A stretch of DNA of 64,000 nucleotides from Endomychus coccineus (lineage: Eukaryota; Arthropoda; Insecta; Coleoptera; Endomychidae). Location of the stretch: NCBI GenBank assembly GCA_958510875.1, contig OY294067.1, positions 34,212,912 through 34,276,911 of the forward strand, read 5' to 3'. The position numbers were made by a program, and so were the translations under genes. Under the pieces are notes generated by a model, which saw only the letters and a program-made list of their open reading frames with translations, ran no database searches and was not told the DNA's origin. This document shows positions 1 through 11,722 of the stretch, one piece after another. Position 1 is the first letter of the stretch, and the number at the start of each line of letters is the position of its first letter.

Positions 1-254
1 TGGTCGTCAGACCGAAACGTACGTAATGACAAGAAAAATATAAAGCATAAGTGATATTGTGACCTATTTCCCGAGAATTTATATATAACCTATATCAAAG
101 TGATCTAAAATAATTCTCAAAATATTAAATTATAATCACACTAATTTACAAATTGTTTACGTTATGTTGTACTTTCCTAGGATATACCTGTTTTGGAATT
201 TCCGTTGATCCATTAACCTCAACCCTACTTTACTCTACTCTATTTATACTTGAA

Positions 255-370
255 CTGTTTCATTGATTTCTTCATAATTTTCTATTTGTTTGATAATGAC
301 ACTTCGGTGTTGAAACTATAGTTACGTTTTCACGTTAGATATTAATGATAAAAGTGGTATAAAAACATAG
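255..370 (+). repeat. Dispersed repeat copy 1, Penelope-like 3' tail type
   Basis: A stretch containing CACTTCGGTGTTGAAACTAT is nearly repeated, on the opposite strand, at 59,365-59,440. A more diverged relative lies at 38,455-38,560. The shape of the motif (a GATGAC-like start, then a GTCGAAACTATAGT-like core, then a GATAAAA-rich run) resembles 3' ends of Penelope-like retroelements, but no coding part is attached here, so the class is inferred. Confidence 0.45.
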
Positions 371-1609
371 TAGTTTTTCTTTCATATAATCAAAATTTCA
401 ATTTATTTCAAAATTATGCGTATCCCAATGAATTAATGAAGAGGGTAATCATCCTGAATTTGTAAACAAGAGATAAAAAGTTTTCTGCAAATTACGTAGC
501 TACGTTTAGCTTTTTCATTCACACATTATTTAGATAAAGGATCCCACCGTGTAATCGAAAGTCCAATTTATTTCTGTCCGCCGGTGTCCAAGTGGATGGT
601 TAATGAGAACGTAGGGTCAGAGGATTGTATTCTTCGAGTATAAATCTGAGAATTAGCATGGGATCCGACCGCTGATTGCCCAGAGAGTCGCTGGCAAAAC
701 GAACTTGGGTTCAATCCAGTAGACTCAAATGATAAATTTTATGCATTGCAAATTAGAAGAGCGATTCGAAACATTCCCAGTAGCGAACGTATGTTTAAAC
801 AGTTTTAAAATACGAACCATAATTTAATTTAGCCACGAAGTGAATTTATGGCCCAGCAGAAACTGATTTTAATCTCTTTGTCTCAAAAATTGGCATTAAC
901 GTTCACAGCGCGGTCATGGCCAACTGCGACTTATGAATATATCTATTTCGCACAAGTGTAACGTCAAGCGGAATATCCATATTTTCTCTGATTCAATCCT
1001 CTGTCTGTAGACTCACTGAATAATATACAGAATGTTCGGAAATTACAAGCTAAAATTCAGGGAGTGATTATTGACGAATTTCTTATATTATTTTCGCAAA
1101 CTGTCTTTGGCCTATAAATTGTCTATTACATTCATTGAGAGAATCTGTTGATTATAAATTATTAATATGTGACAAAAATTCAGTAGGAAATTCCAGCGAA
1201 CTTTCATTTTTTTTGTTCAATAACCTCAAAGCTATCAATAATTATTTGCCTTAACTCATTATGCACTAGAGTTCTGTAAACAGGAGTATTGAAATAAACA
1301 TTGGATTTAAATTAGGCGATCTAGGACTTCACAGCACCAACAACGCATCCTAGCATCACTGAGTTAACGTTTCGCTTAAGAATTCTCTCACCACTAGTAG
1401 AAAATGTGACGATACTTAGTTTTTTCGACCTATTGAGTCTATTGTCTACCTCTGAAATCAAAATAGGTTGTTTCCCTGAATTTCAAATTATTTTGTTTAA
1501 TATTCAGAGAATCCCAACAACGACATCAGCAGATTTAGGAAATTAAATTGTTGTTCATATATTGTTATAGTATTTTGGAATCCTACATGTGCTTAAAGAG
1601 CGATCAGTC
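371..1609. other. AT-rich stretch, nothing identified
   Basis: No open frame of note, no inverted repeat and no recognised element was found on either strand. A weak tRNA-like B box (GGGTTCAATCC) near 712 is discussed among the rejected items. Confidence 0.5.
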
Positions 1610-2562
1610 TCCGATTGCCATTATGTATGTTAGGCATGAGAACAGATCATATCCCAAATTCATACTCTCTCGACAACACATTCAAGGTATCAATACCAGA
1701 TAGAATGAGAAAAACAAACCTAGGCACCATTTCAGAAGAAAAAATCTGGTACACGGACGAGTCTAAGACTGAAAAAGGTGCAGGTGCAGGAGTATATTCC
1801 AAAAACCCAAATACTAGATACAGCTATTCATTGGGCAAACACACTTCTGTTTTTCAAGCAGATGTACATGGAATCCTTAAGTAAGCAAAGGAAAACAATC
1901 GGAGAGCCATCAGAGATGAGCAGATTCACTTAAAGACAGACAGTCAGACTGCACTCAACATCCTGACTTGTATGGGCATGCAAAAAGAACTGGAAACACT
2001 GGCAGAACGGAAACATATTGAGCTGATCCGGGTGCCGGGACATCAAAGAACTGAGGGCAATGAAAAAGCCGATGAACTTGCAAGAAAAGGGTCGGAAAAC
2101 GATCCAGATCCAGAACAAACCAGAGGAGTACAAAAACGTATAGCACGAAGATCTGTAGAAGACTGGATCCTGAAAAATCATGAGGAACACATCATAGGAC
2201 CGTGTTACAAAAGAACGACAGACATTAAACAGGAAAAAAATAAGTCGTTACAGAGCTAATGACTGGCCATACGCTAGGGAAGGGGAACCTCAATAAGTTG
2301 AGACTGTTCAATGGCGACCTGACATGCAAACTTTGCGGTAATGATTTACACAATGACATGTATACTGTGTAAATGCAAGGCTTTAGACAGCAAAAGACAT
2401 TCAATTTTTTGAGAGCCTACCGGTGAACCAGAACTATACAGCTCTCACCCAGTAAAGGACCTGTACAAACTTATACAAGGCACAAAAGCACTGGAGTGGG
2501 TACTGTCATCGAACAATACAGAGGTAAGGTACAATAGACCAGCAGGCCTACACAGAGGGTGA
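1610..2562 (+). pseudogene. Non-LTR retrotransposon tail: RNase H domain and Cys/His C-terminus
   Basis: This is the 3' end of the second ORF of a LINE. RNase H degrades the RNA strand of the RNA/DNA hybrid during target-primed reverse transcription. The fold reads in order: WYTDESKTEKGAGAGVYS (first Asp) at about 1747, FQADVHGI (Asp where the family usually has Glu) at about 1855, TDSQTAL at about 1942, and HQRTEGNEKADELARKG (His and last Asp) at about 2041-2085. A tail MTGHTLGKGNLNKLRLFNG then CKLCG, a CKCKAL motif and a terminus reading GLHRG-stop follow in shifted frames to 2562. One in-frame TAA at 1882, a frameshift near 2240, another near 2365 and a TGA near 2413 break it. The reverse transcriptase upstream is missing, as expected of 5' truncation. 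The 3' noncoding part, with GGGG runs, probably extends to about 2660. RNase H-bearing clades include I and R1; I cannot choose between them. Confidence 0.85.
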
Positions 2563-2662
2563 AGTTTTACTAAGTATCCCTGGGGAGGTGACTCTCACAG
2601 TAGATCGTGAGGTCAAGGCTTATAACCCCCCCATAAGGGGTTTTCTTCACCTCCGCAAAAAA

Positions 2663-4904
2663 GTGGACCTTGGAGTTTGACGAAGTGTGATCGTCTATTC
2701 TATTAGCTATTAGAAATCTGAAATATCCTCTATTTTCTATCGACAGCATCTATTTCATTTCATCAAAGTGTTAATGGGAACACATCTATTAATGACAAAG
2801 GAAGAGTTTTCCAAAGAACGAGTGCGCTGAAATGCCTAATGAAACGAGTTTCTTATAGCATGTTTTCCAATCCGCGTTTTCAAATAAAAAAAAATTCAAA
2901 TCAACTTTGCAAATATTTATTTTGGGATTGAAAACAGATACATTCAATCAAATTTTATGAGTCCATCTGGAATAGATGACAAATCAAAATGAATAGAATG
3001 AACAAAGATATCCCAATGTGTACTCCTCTCAAATTGTGGAAAATAGTTGAAGCTCATGTCTGTAACTTATAACCACAAAAAATCCCGTGGCCCGTACTTT
3101 TATTAGTTAGCATAAGGTTATAACGATACCCAAATGCATATCATAAGCGTCGTGGAATGGAAAAAAATATGCATATAGAAAAATTTATATACCTACCATA
3201 ATAACATGAACACTTTTTTCCATATTTACAAAAATCTTCAAGATGCTACAAATGTCACATGGGATTTTCGATTGTGGCGCCATCTGTTTCATGTTCCAGG
3301 AACTTTTCACCCTGCCCTAATTGTACCATTTTGTGGTACAATTCTCGCTTGGTATTATTGTTGTTATCTGAGTAACGAACGTCATAACTTAGACTGACTT
3401 ATTCAATTTTGATTTTCGAAGCCTTAATAATCAGATCTTCTACGTTTGACATACCATTTTAATTTACTGTAATGTATTCTCGAGAAGGTCATAACGTAGA
3501 ATAGAAACAACGAGACCTGTTCAACTCACAGATCATGTTCCATAAGCTACGAATAGGTTGATTTCAATTAATGTGTTCGTAAATCAATTCCAGTAATACT
3601 TGTACATAATGACGAGCCGTTAAATTAGAGGCAGAGTAGAGAATGGAAACTACAGAACCCTAGTTAACATGAACATATAAAACTATAACATTATTGCGTG
3701 TTTTAATTAAAGTGTGCATTGTAAACTCCACACTAAATTACAAGGTAATAGTTATATAGTTTACGACGTAAACGCCAGTAGGGTGTTTTACGGCTCAGAG
3801 TTTTACTACGTACAATTGAACTCATGTATGCCATTATTCTATTCAATAGGGAATAACTGCTTCCTACAGATAATGTCAGATAATCTTATTCCATATAAGA
3901 GAAGGTTAATTAGAGTTTAATGTTCTTACGAAAATGACACCTTTTAAAACGTGTATCTAATGAATGTTTTTCAAGAAAAAGAGAACAAATGAAATTACAG
4001 GGTCCATATCTTCAGTGGGCTTATAACAATCTGTTGTTGTGGCAGTGGGATCGCCATGTAATAACCCCTATGATTTCCAGCTGCCAGGTTCTCTAGAGGT
4101 TGTGATTGACGGTGATGTGGTAAGATGCAAATTATATCAACGTAGGTTTTATCGGCTTATTGGCAACACTTACACATATTATAGATATTCCCATTTCTTA
4201 TTTATTGTATAATACATGACTTTTATTTTAAATGAAAATATTCATTTTTTTACACGAGTTTTCGTTGGATATGTGGAGATAAAAGTTTTACAAATGAATA
4301 ATTTATAAATAATGTGCATTGTTTACTACTCAGATGTACAAATCAAACTTTCCGACCTAAATTCAGGAAGTAACGAAATTCGCATAGAACGAGACCTGTA
4401 TCGAGTTCTGCTTGCAATTCTCGCCCTCGACATGAAAACTCTCGGAATCGTTTTCTCTAGAACTGGTGTACTCTCGTCTCGGGTCTCAATCTCGCATTAG
4501 TCGAGATCATGAGCGAGAGCTAGAAATATTAGAAACATATTCCACTCCAGTTATTCCCGAGTTTGTTTTAGGATAAGCATTATGCATAGTTAGCTTAGAA
4601 GTATATTCAGGAGTATATTTTTTGCTGAATCATTGTTTAGCTAAGTTATTATTTTTAGTTTATTAAATGTTGGCTGGATTATTCACTTTACCATCATATT
4701 CACCTATTTCTATGATGACAGTCCAATTATTATTCGCTTTATCTGCAAATGGGATGTATTTGATGATTTTTTCGTTCTTTAAAGATTTCCATAGATTCCT
4801 TTTTTTATTATCCATCTATTATGATGAATATTTTGTTTGAAATTATAAAATATGATATCAATACATTTTGGTAGGTTACTGCTCAATTCCATATCATAAT
4901 GTTG
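2663..4904. other. Intergenic AT-rich DNA, nothing identified
   Basis: Only short, compositionally ordinary open frames are present (for example 3206-3397, 3714-3920 and 4312-4500), and none resembles a protein family I know. I saw no inverted or tandem repeats. Confidence 0.5.
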
Positions 4905-5155
4905 AAATAATGCTGAAAAATCATCGTTAGCCGAACACATTTTGTATATAGGTCACATTCTCAAGAATGTTCATTACTTTTGGAACAAAGTACAATCTAG
5001 GTGATTTAGGAAGGATGAAAATGTATAAATTGTCCCCAAATAGTATTTAAACAGGCACATTTTGGATTATAATTTAGATTACTCTGAAGATGACTAGTTG
5101 GTAGCCGAAAGGTTCCCAGTACTTTTATAGTAGTTTTAGTGGATAAGCTTGATTA
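4905..5155 (+). pseudogene. Penelope-like element 3' end, GIY-YIG domain remnant
   Basis: The frame at about 4912-4960 reads EKSSLAEHILYIGHIL, the segment of the Penelope-like GIY-YIG endonuclease that normally follows a HxxHIK motif. The remaining coding part is frameshifted. Downstream, ACTCTGAAGATGACTAGTTG and GTAGCCGAAAGGTTC-like sequence aligns with the 3' tails at about 39,245-39,310 and 46,495-46,560, confirming a shared 3' end. The copy is severely 5'-truncated and cannot encode a functional protein. Confidence 0.7.
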
Positions 5156-5413
5156 TTACTTATTTATAATAAGATTATAAGGCCTCTCCCTCGAAGATAA
5201 TTGTTTTATTGACAACGATCAACCGTAGAGCAAATAGTTTTGGTTGAATATCACCATTTAAAATAATAATTGAAGTTATAGACGTATTGATTTTCTTTGA
5301 ATTCATTCATGTTCCTCAAACTTTAACAAAGTTTGAAAATTCTAATCGCATCGTTCCATGAATCTCCTCCGATATCGATATTAATAAAGATTCTGGACCC
5401 AGTATGAATTATA

Positions 5414-6330
5414 CAGGGTGTCCCAGATTTTAGTAGCAGAACTTCAACAGTCGATAGAAAATTTGATTTTGAGAAAAAAAGTTCCTATTAACATATATGC
5501 ACAGACGCTTAGTTTTTGAGATACAGGGTGTTGAAATTGAAAAACAAATTTTGTTTTTTGCAAATATCTATGAAACCGTTTATCGTACAGAGAACAACTT
5601 TTGCAAGCATTTTCTACTCATAGTAAGCTATGTTCTGTGTGAAAAACATTTCCTTTTTAGTCACGATTGGTGAAGATTTTGAAAGGGTAATGGGTGTTTT
5701 TCTTCCCAACTTCTACGTCACTGAAAAAAGTACAGTCTTGAGAAAACCATTTGAATTGCAAATGTTTTCTACACAAAGAAGGTACCCTTGGTAATAAGCT
5801 CTAAAATTGACCGTTTCCGAGAAAAATCAACTTGTATGTTGAAAAACATGGTCAATTCTTACTAATTAAACAAAATTTATTCAAACGTTAGAACAAAACA
5901 AAAAATTGACCATGTTTTTCAACATAAAATTTAATTTTTCTCGAAAACGGTCCACTTTAGAGCTTATGACCAAGAGTACCTTTTTTGTGTAGAAGACATT
6001 GGCGATTCAAATGGTTGTCCCAAAACCGTACTTTTTCCAGTAGCGTAGAAGTTGTGGAAAAAAACACCCACTATCCCTTCAAAATCTTCATCAATCATAA
6101 CTAAAAAAAAAATTTTTCATCGTGCAGAACATAGCTTACTATGAGTAGGAAATGCTTGCAGGAGCTGTTTTCTGTACGATAAACGGTTTCGGAGATATTT
6201 GCCAAAAACAAATTTTTTTTTTCAATTTCAACACCCTCTATCTCAAAAACTAAGCGTCTGTGCATATATGTTAATAGGAACTTTTTCCTCAAAATCAAAT
6301 TTTCTATCGACTGTTGATGCTCCCACATAA
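5414..6330. mobile_element. Foldback element, arms of about 415 bp
   Basis: Left arm about 5443-5858 and right arm about 5903-6317 are imperfect inverted copies (for example GTCGATAGAAAATTTGATTT against AAATCAAATTTTCTATCGAC). The left end starts TA-CAGGGTGTCCC, the TIR signature of several Tc1/mariner elements in this window. The matching right terminus has decayed or been replaced by unrelated sequence after about 6317. There is no coding capacity; open frames within it are by-products of the arms. It is probably a nonautonomous derivative mobilised by a TA-targeting transposase. Confidence 0.8.
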
Positions 6331-6354
6331 AATACTAGGTGCATATCTTTTTTC

Positions 6355-6545
6355 AGTTGCTCAAATGTTGCAAGTATGGTAAACACACTGTGGGGTCAGC
6401 AGAAAAGGAATGTCACGAATGTTTTAACTAGTAGGACGGTGCATTTCACCAAAGTTGAACACATTCAGTGTAATTGCACCTGCTAATGTATAAATGGAGG
6501 TTCAAAGCAAACGAATGATAATCGTCTCACCCGTTATACAACCAT
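6355..6545 (+). pseudogene. Possible non-LTR ORF1 zinc-knuckle remnant
   Basis: The forward frame near 6360-6430 reads LLKCCKYGKHTVGSAEKEC then HECF, a C..C...H....C pattern as in gag-like ORF1 zinc knuckles of Jockey-type LINEs. Stops follow and no second clear knuckle can be read without frame changes. This is a weak, family-pattern call only. Confidence 0.2.
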
Positions 6546-6847
6546 CTTCTTTCAATTACCTGAAATTTCAGGAAAGCTCCATTGAATGTGTGAACCCTTC
6601 AGTCTTCCATGTGCAGCAACCCGACTAAATCTCTGGAAGCAACAATACCCAGATATTGAAAACACAGAATCAATAGCACTGGATCTCACTGGAATGGCAA
6701 AGACGACTCCGATTTCGACTTCCTGATGCAGGGTTTCTGGATAAACGAATCACAAAAATGAATCTTAGAAGTCTTAAGAAATGTAACACTACTTATGTTC
6801 GTAGACCGTTAGCTAAACGGGACAACAGGAACTGTTGTCTTCCCGAA

Positions 6848-6850
<3 letters not shown>

Positions 6851-6931
<81 letters not shown>
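6851..6931. repeat. (TA)n microsatellite, about 81 bp
   Basis: Uninterrupted TA dinucleotides about 40 units long. An open frame running through it encodes alternating Tyr-Ile and has no biological meaning. Confidence 0.98.
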
Positions 6932-6935
<4 letters not shown>

Positions 6936-8222
6936 TGTCTTACTGTACTTTTTCGACGGCTAGTTACTTATAATAAAATAATTCTAAATATCTCTTTTTG
7001 TTTGATTGGAATTATTTCGGAAATCAATGGTTTAGGGAGTACTTAATGAGAATAAAAAAACATAAAATATCTTTCAACTTTCTGAAATAAAATACATCGC
7101 AATTCATCTGGAACAATTGAGAAAATCTGATGTTCGAATTCTGGTTCGGCCTCTATTCATTTGTTGCGATATTCAAAAAATTCAATCTCACGGATAATCT
7201 GAACCGTGGATCAGGAAATTACTCAACATCCTTGAAAATTCCACATGATCCCACAACGGTAGGACCAAGTACGCAAGCAACGAAGGCACTGAATTATGTA
7301 GCGTGAATATATCACACAATAAATTTCGCTACAAAACCAGAAACAATCAGTTTCAGTTAAAGCCACCGCACCTGAAGGTGCCACCCACAATGGTTGACGA
7401 GTCGTACTACTGTTACGCTGTATTCATTCGGAAGGTCACAATTTTCCACATCAGCTTTCCGCGGAAGTCTACTATTCAACTTAATTTATCGTTCGTTAAT
7501 TCTTTGTTTTCATATTTAACAATTAATGAAAAATATCAACTATGACTTCTGTGAAAGTATCTTCAAATCACTATGAACGAATAAATTGATTTCTCAGTAA
7601 ACAGATAAATCATAGCATGTTTTACAACAATATTGAATTATTAATGACATTTCCCATTTTAGGCTTTCAATTTTCTCAATTTATCATTGACAAATCGTAG
7701 CAATAGAATTACTTCTGATATTTCTAGAGAACCCACATATTCAGATCTAATGATTCCGAATAATTTATCGTACCCTCTAGTCCGTTCAAACCCAACTGAC
7801 AGTGAACGTAAATGAGAACATGTGCACAGTAATATTCGTCAGGGTGGCACTAAGTGGTTATATTAAATGGGTGTGCACATTTTTACTCAAAAACTTGATA
7901 AAACAAATTATGAAGATTGCACTCGCAATTAAAATCCATCTCTGAAGCGATATTGCGAAACATACCTCATTTTACGGCTGATAAGACAATAGGGGTGCGA
8001 ATACCAACCGTCTACGCCTCGGCCACACACCGATCACTGTTTGAGTTCACTGCCAGTTAGATTTGAATGGACGTATGGTACGTATTTTGGCAACAACTAA
8101 GTTTCTATGTTAAATAAAAATTAATAGACATCAGATAAATTAATGTTGTATCGAATCTAATTAGGCTCAGAAACATACACCACCCTATTCTAGAAAAATG
8201 TCTTGCCACATTTTCAATCTTT
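6932..8222. other. Intergenic DNA, nothing identified
   Basis: No element, tandem repeat or credible coding frame was recognised. The 80-codon frame at 7303-7545 shows no domain and ordinary AT-rich codon use. Confidence 0.45.
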
Positions 8223-8332
8223 TGCTCTGAGTGCAAAAACATGTTTCCACTTCTATGAATTATAGTCGACATCGCGCTTTGAGGTACATCTACTGAATCT
8301 GCGAGTTGCATTGGCGTTCGGGTAAGGTTGCC
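8223..8332 (-). repeat. Repeat copy a, possible HTH-domain transposase remnant
   Basis: Sequence at 8250-8332 is repeated in the same orientation at 9551-9625 with a small internal deletion. The minus-strand frame reads RTPMQLADSVDVPQSAMSTI, which resembles the helix-turn-helix of pogo/Tigger or related transposases (pattern QxLAxxxxVPQSxxSxII). No catalytic domain is attached, so the family is uncertain. Confidence 0.3.
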
Positions 8333-8720
8333 GGCTGCTGTATTGCCCTTGTACGGACAATGTGCCTCTTGGGATATCTACGTAAGCACCCCGTCTGCCA
8401 CAGTGCCACATTGTCTTTAAACATTCCATCCTCGCGGAACACTTACAAATCCCGTCTTAATTAAAATCTACTATTCCTGCGGATGCAAATCGTATTTGTA
8501 ATAAAATAAGGAAGACGCTTTCTCGGTGATAATGTAACGTTCCGTTTGGGGGTATTTTTGCATGTTCCGCAGCTGGGGTAATATATTCCGGCATCATATT
8601 ACTCATCACATTGCTTATCTCCCTCAAGCCATATACTGCAGAATAATTAATTTCTGCGTAATTAGTCCACCGCTATAAACATATTGTTGTAATTAAAACT
8701 AGCAGCTTCGAACAGTGTTA
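8333..8720. promoter_or_regulatory. Candidate conserved noncoding block
   Basis: The base composition is more balanced and the complexity higher than in flanking DNA, with no open frame. It contains an octamer-like ATGCAAAT near 8484 and several TAATTA or TAATTAA cores (near 8459, 8647 and 8691), as expected of homeodomain or POU targets. Regulatory function is an inference from composition; only cross-species alignment would settle it. Confidence 0.25.
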
Positions 8721-9550
8721 TCAAAATAAAATGTCCATAGTAGTTTTCTCTTTCCTCACTTCTCACGTTTAACAACATTAATTCATACATTCATCCATTC
8801 ATTGATGCTGTAGAAATTCCCCATAACAAGGGCTGATACGGAGATTCCATAAGCATAATCATAAAAGAAATCTGATATTAATTTTAATCTTAATGGACTT
8901 GAAAAAATATAATATCAGGACCACGACCGAAGAAAATCTGCTGCCCTTAGCGAAATGCCCTTCTGTGCAAGTTGCGGGTTTGTTTGGAAAAATTCATATA
9001 ACCCAAATTTTACTAGATCGGTATGTTTAATGAGATTGCCATGTGACAAAACCGTTGCAATTTATTTTTCATTCGAATAAACTAATACTTATTTATTTAT
9101 TCTGGAATACCTTTTTTATTTTGGAAGTCGATGCTAAAATGATCGTCTTCAGTGGAGAAGATATTCAGTATGAAGCAACAAGTTCGAATACTATTTTTGT
9201 TTCATTTTCAATTAACAATAAATTTTCTCAGAGTAATTATAATATTTTTAGACAATAATTGTTATTATTAGAACTCAAACAATTTAATCCTATTTTCTAG
9301 TTTTAAGGACTTTGAAATTTTAAAAAAATTTCATTGAACATTCTCAAACTTACAACTTGATATTTACTTTGCTCTACAAAACGTTATCATGAGTAATATC
9401 ACAAGACAGTAAGAATAAACTGAAAATAACAGAATAATGAAAAATAAACATTGCAGGATGTGAAGTTTGGAAAAATACCTGGAGAATTATTTTCGAATTT
9501 ATTGAACTCTGGTGTGGTATTCTGGACAATATCTTGGATGATAAATCATT

Positions 9551-9645
9551 CTTCTATGAATTATAGTCGTCATCCTGCTTTGAGGTACTGAGTTGCATTG
9601 GCGTTCGAGTAAAGTTGGTCATAAGCTGGTATCCCTATCTCTAGT
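9551..9645 (-). repeat. Repeat copy b of 8223-8332
   Basis: It shares TTCTATGAATTATAGTCG, GCTTTGAGGTAC and GAGTTGCATTGGCGTTCG with copy a. The segment encoding ADSVD in copy a is deleted here, so the frame is destroyed. Confidence 0.5.
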
Positions 9646-9828
9646 CAAATCTGACATTATCAATCAATAAAAATAGAACACATCAAAAATTCCAGTGGGA
9701 ATTTTCTAATTAGAAATTTCCTACTAGAATAATGTTTTGATTGGCCGAAACTTACATAAATAATACCTTTCTTCCTTTTTTTAGAATATGCTCTTAAGCA
9801 ATTGTTTTACCTTTGGATTGCTGGTTTT

Positions 9829-10020
9829 TCATTTCATTATTTGTTTCATAGTAACGGGATGCTCTGGAATACGGAATCGTTTCCGCCAGTAATAGTATAT
9901 AAGAAAAATAGCTAGCGCCGCGACGGAGGGAGTTGCCAATTTTTCATTAGGAATTTGTCTTTCAACCGTTCCTGATTCGGCCCATTCCTCTAACGATTTA
10001 TAAACCATAACCAACGACAT
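9829..10020 (-). CDS. Unidentified 63-codon open frame with a hydrophobic segment
   Basis: The frame opens with ATG at 10,020 and ends in TGA. It contains EEWAESGTVERQIPNEKL, then a hydrophobic stretch SVAALAIFLIYYYW followed by basic residues, which would be a single membrane segment. Codon choice is more varied and GC-richer than in neighbouring random frames, which is the only reason it is listed. No family is recognised, no splice sites are convincing, and it may be chance or an old element fragment. Confidence 0.15.
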   Translation of the reverse strand: MSLVMVYKSLEEWAESGTVERQIPNEKLATPSVAALAIFLIYYYWRKRFRIPEHPVTMKQIMK

Positions 10021-10280
10021 GGGTTTGAACGTAATATCGGTATTCAGTAGACAGTTAGGGCTCCTTGTTGGATATTAAAACCGGCGACATCGATTTCACA
10101 ACTACAGAACTTAATTCGCATAAGTAGCGCTAAAAAAGTGATACATCTTAGTCGTCAGAACTGATTCTCAAACAGGAAAGTAATTAGATACAAACTTTCA
10201 TATTATGAGTGAAGTATTCAAGAAGGCATTTTCTCCGACTACTTCCACTTCTTACAACGGTCCTAGGGACTGATGGTCTA

Positions 10281-11722
10281 GAAGCTGGAGCGATACGGTG
10301 TGACAGAAAGTTAACCCTATGGTACTATAGCTTATGGTTGGAGAACGGTTCAATGATCAATACATTTCAAAGACGAAATCTTCGCTCTCATGTTGTTCCT
10401 TTTCAAGATCCGGTTACTTGAGAAGTATGCCATTCTTATACCCATCCGCCAAGTGCCATCATTTTTTATCGTGTTCTTTTATCGGGCTGGCCAATTAAAA
10501 TGGGACCGTAAATGGACTGCGAGTAAACAATCCCAAGCCTGGTGGAAAATGTTTATTGGTGGTCAATTGTTAAAATACCATATGCCATCAAAGTTGATGA
10601 TAACACCCTGTCGAATACTTTTATTTGAGGCCAAATAGTGATATCATATGAGTGTCATCATCTTTTGCCCATTTAAATCCCCAAAAAAGCCCAAAAAAAA
10701 GTAATTTCGATATTTAACAGTTGTCGGAGTCTTAATAATTGAGCTCTTTATTGGTCTAATTATTCACCTTTTTCATGATTATGCTTCATTTCCACCCCTA
10801 CTCCCTTTCACCGTACCTATACCAAGCATGCTGGTCGTGTCCAATAATTACTTATACCATTTCGTTCCATCAAGCCAACCCCCTCCCTACACCACGTCAG
10901 CATCTCCTATTCGGAACAATACTAGGAAAATTATATTCTGGAACCTTTTTTTATTATAATGATAACATAATTTTTCCATTATTGTTCCGAATAGGGGTTG
11001 GTTAGGGGATATTGAAGTGCTAAAGGGGGATGTTCCATTATTGGATCGGAATGATATAAGCATATTTTGGTAGAAAACTATATTGAAAATTATTGGACAC
11101 GACCAGCATGTTCGGCGTTAATTACTCGAGGGATAGGTACTGAAAATGGGGGTAGAGGGTTGAAATAAAGCATGAGTATGAGAAAAATTGTGTTGTGGTT
11201 GGGGGTGGTTGAAATGTGAAATAAAGATGGCACTCTTATTATATCATTATTTGCACGATGCCATCATGTTACCTTGTAATCTTTAAGTTTTAGTCACATA
11301 ATAGCGTACATGTCCATTTCCTGGCCAGATAATGGCCAATTATTCTGAATTGGACCACTAACTTTTGATGGCAAATGGTATTTTAAAAATTGGCAACACC
11401 AATACACATTTTGCACCATGTTTGGAAAGGTTAACTCGCAGTTCATTTTTGGTCCTAATTTAACTAGCCAGCCCGATAGACGGACACGATAAAAACTGAT
11501 GGGATATTGTGGAAGTGTATAAGAATGGCATGTTTTTCAAGTAACCGGAACTTGAAAAGGGTTGACTTCTGTCAAAAAATGAAAAATTTGCGGAGGCTGA
11601 ATCTCGAAAACTACATGAGAGCGAAGATCCAGTCTGTAAGATGAACTGATCATTGAACTGTCCTCAACAATAAGCCATAGTGGCTTCGTGTTAACTTTCA
11701 GTCACACCGTATCGCTCTAGCT
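10281..11722. mobile_element. Long foldback, about 1.44 kb, arms about 640-720 bp
   Basis: The outer ends pair GAGCGATACGGTGTGACAGA (10,289 onward) with TCAGTCACACCGTATCGCTC (ending about 11,717). Matching continues inward through GATCCGGTTACTTGAGAAG-type sequence and the GGTCGTGTCCAATAATT / AATTATTGGACACGACC pair. It ends at CCTATTCGGAACAAT (about 10,907) against ATTGTTCCGAATAGGG (10,981), leaving a loop of about 60 bp. There is no TA-CAGGG terminus and no coding domain. Open frames inside (10,209-11,005) are arm artefacts. The superfamily is unknown. Confidence 0.8.

Noticed and set aside
575..730. tRNA-like or SINE-like segment with an A-box-like TCCAAGTGGATGG and B-box-like GGGTTCAATCC
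   Set aside because: The two boxes are about 120 bases apart, no cloverleaf can be drawn, and no second copy occurs in the window.
6758..6973. Open frame spanning the TA microsatellite at 6.85 kb
   Set aside because: Its bulk is alternating Tyr-Ile from (TA)n; it is a repeat artefact, as is the frame at 40,354-40,536.
10209..11005. Three overlapping forward frames of 70-82 codons
   Set aside because: They lie inside the arms of the 10.3-11.7-kb foldback and have no motif; they are explained by the repeat.
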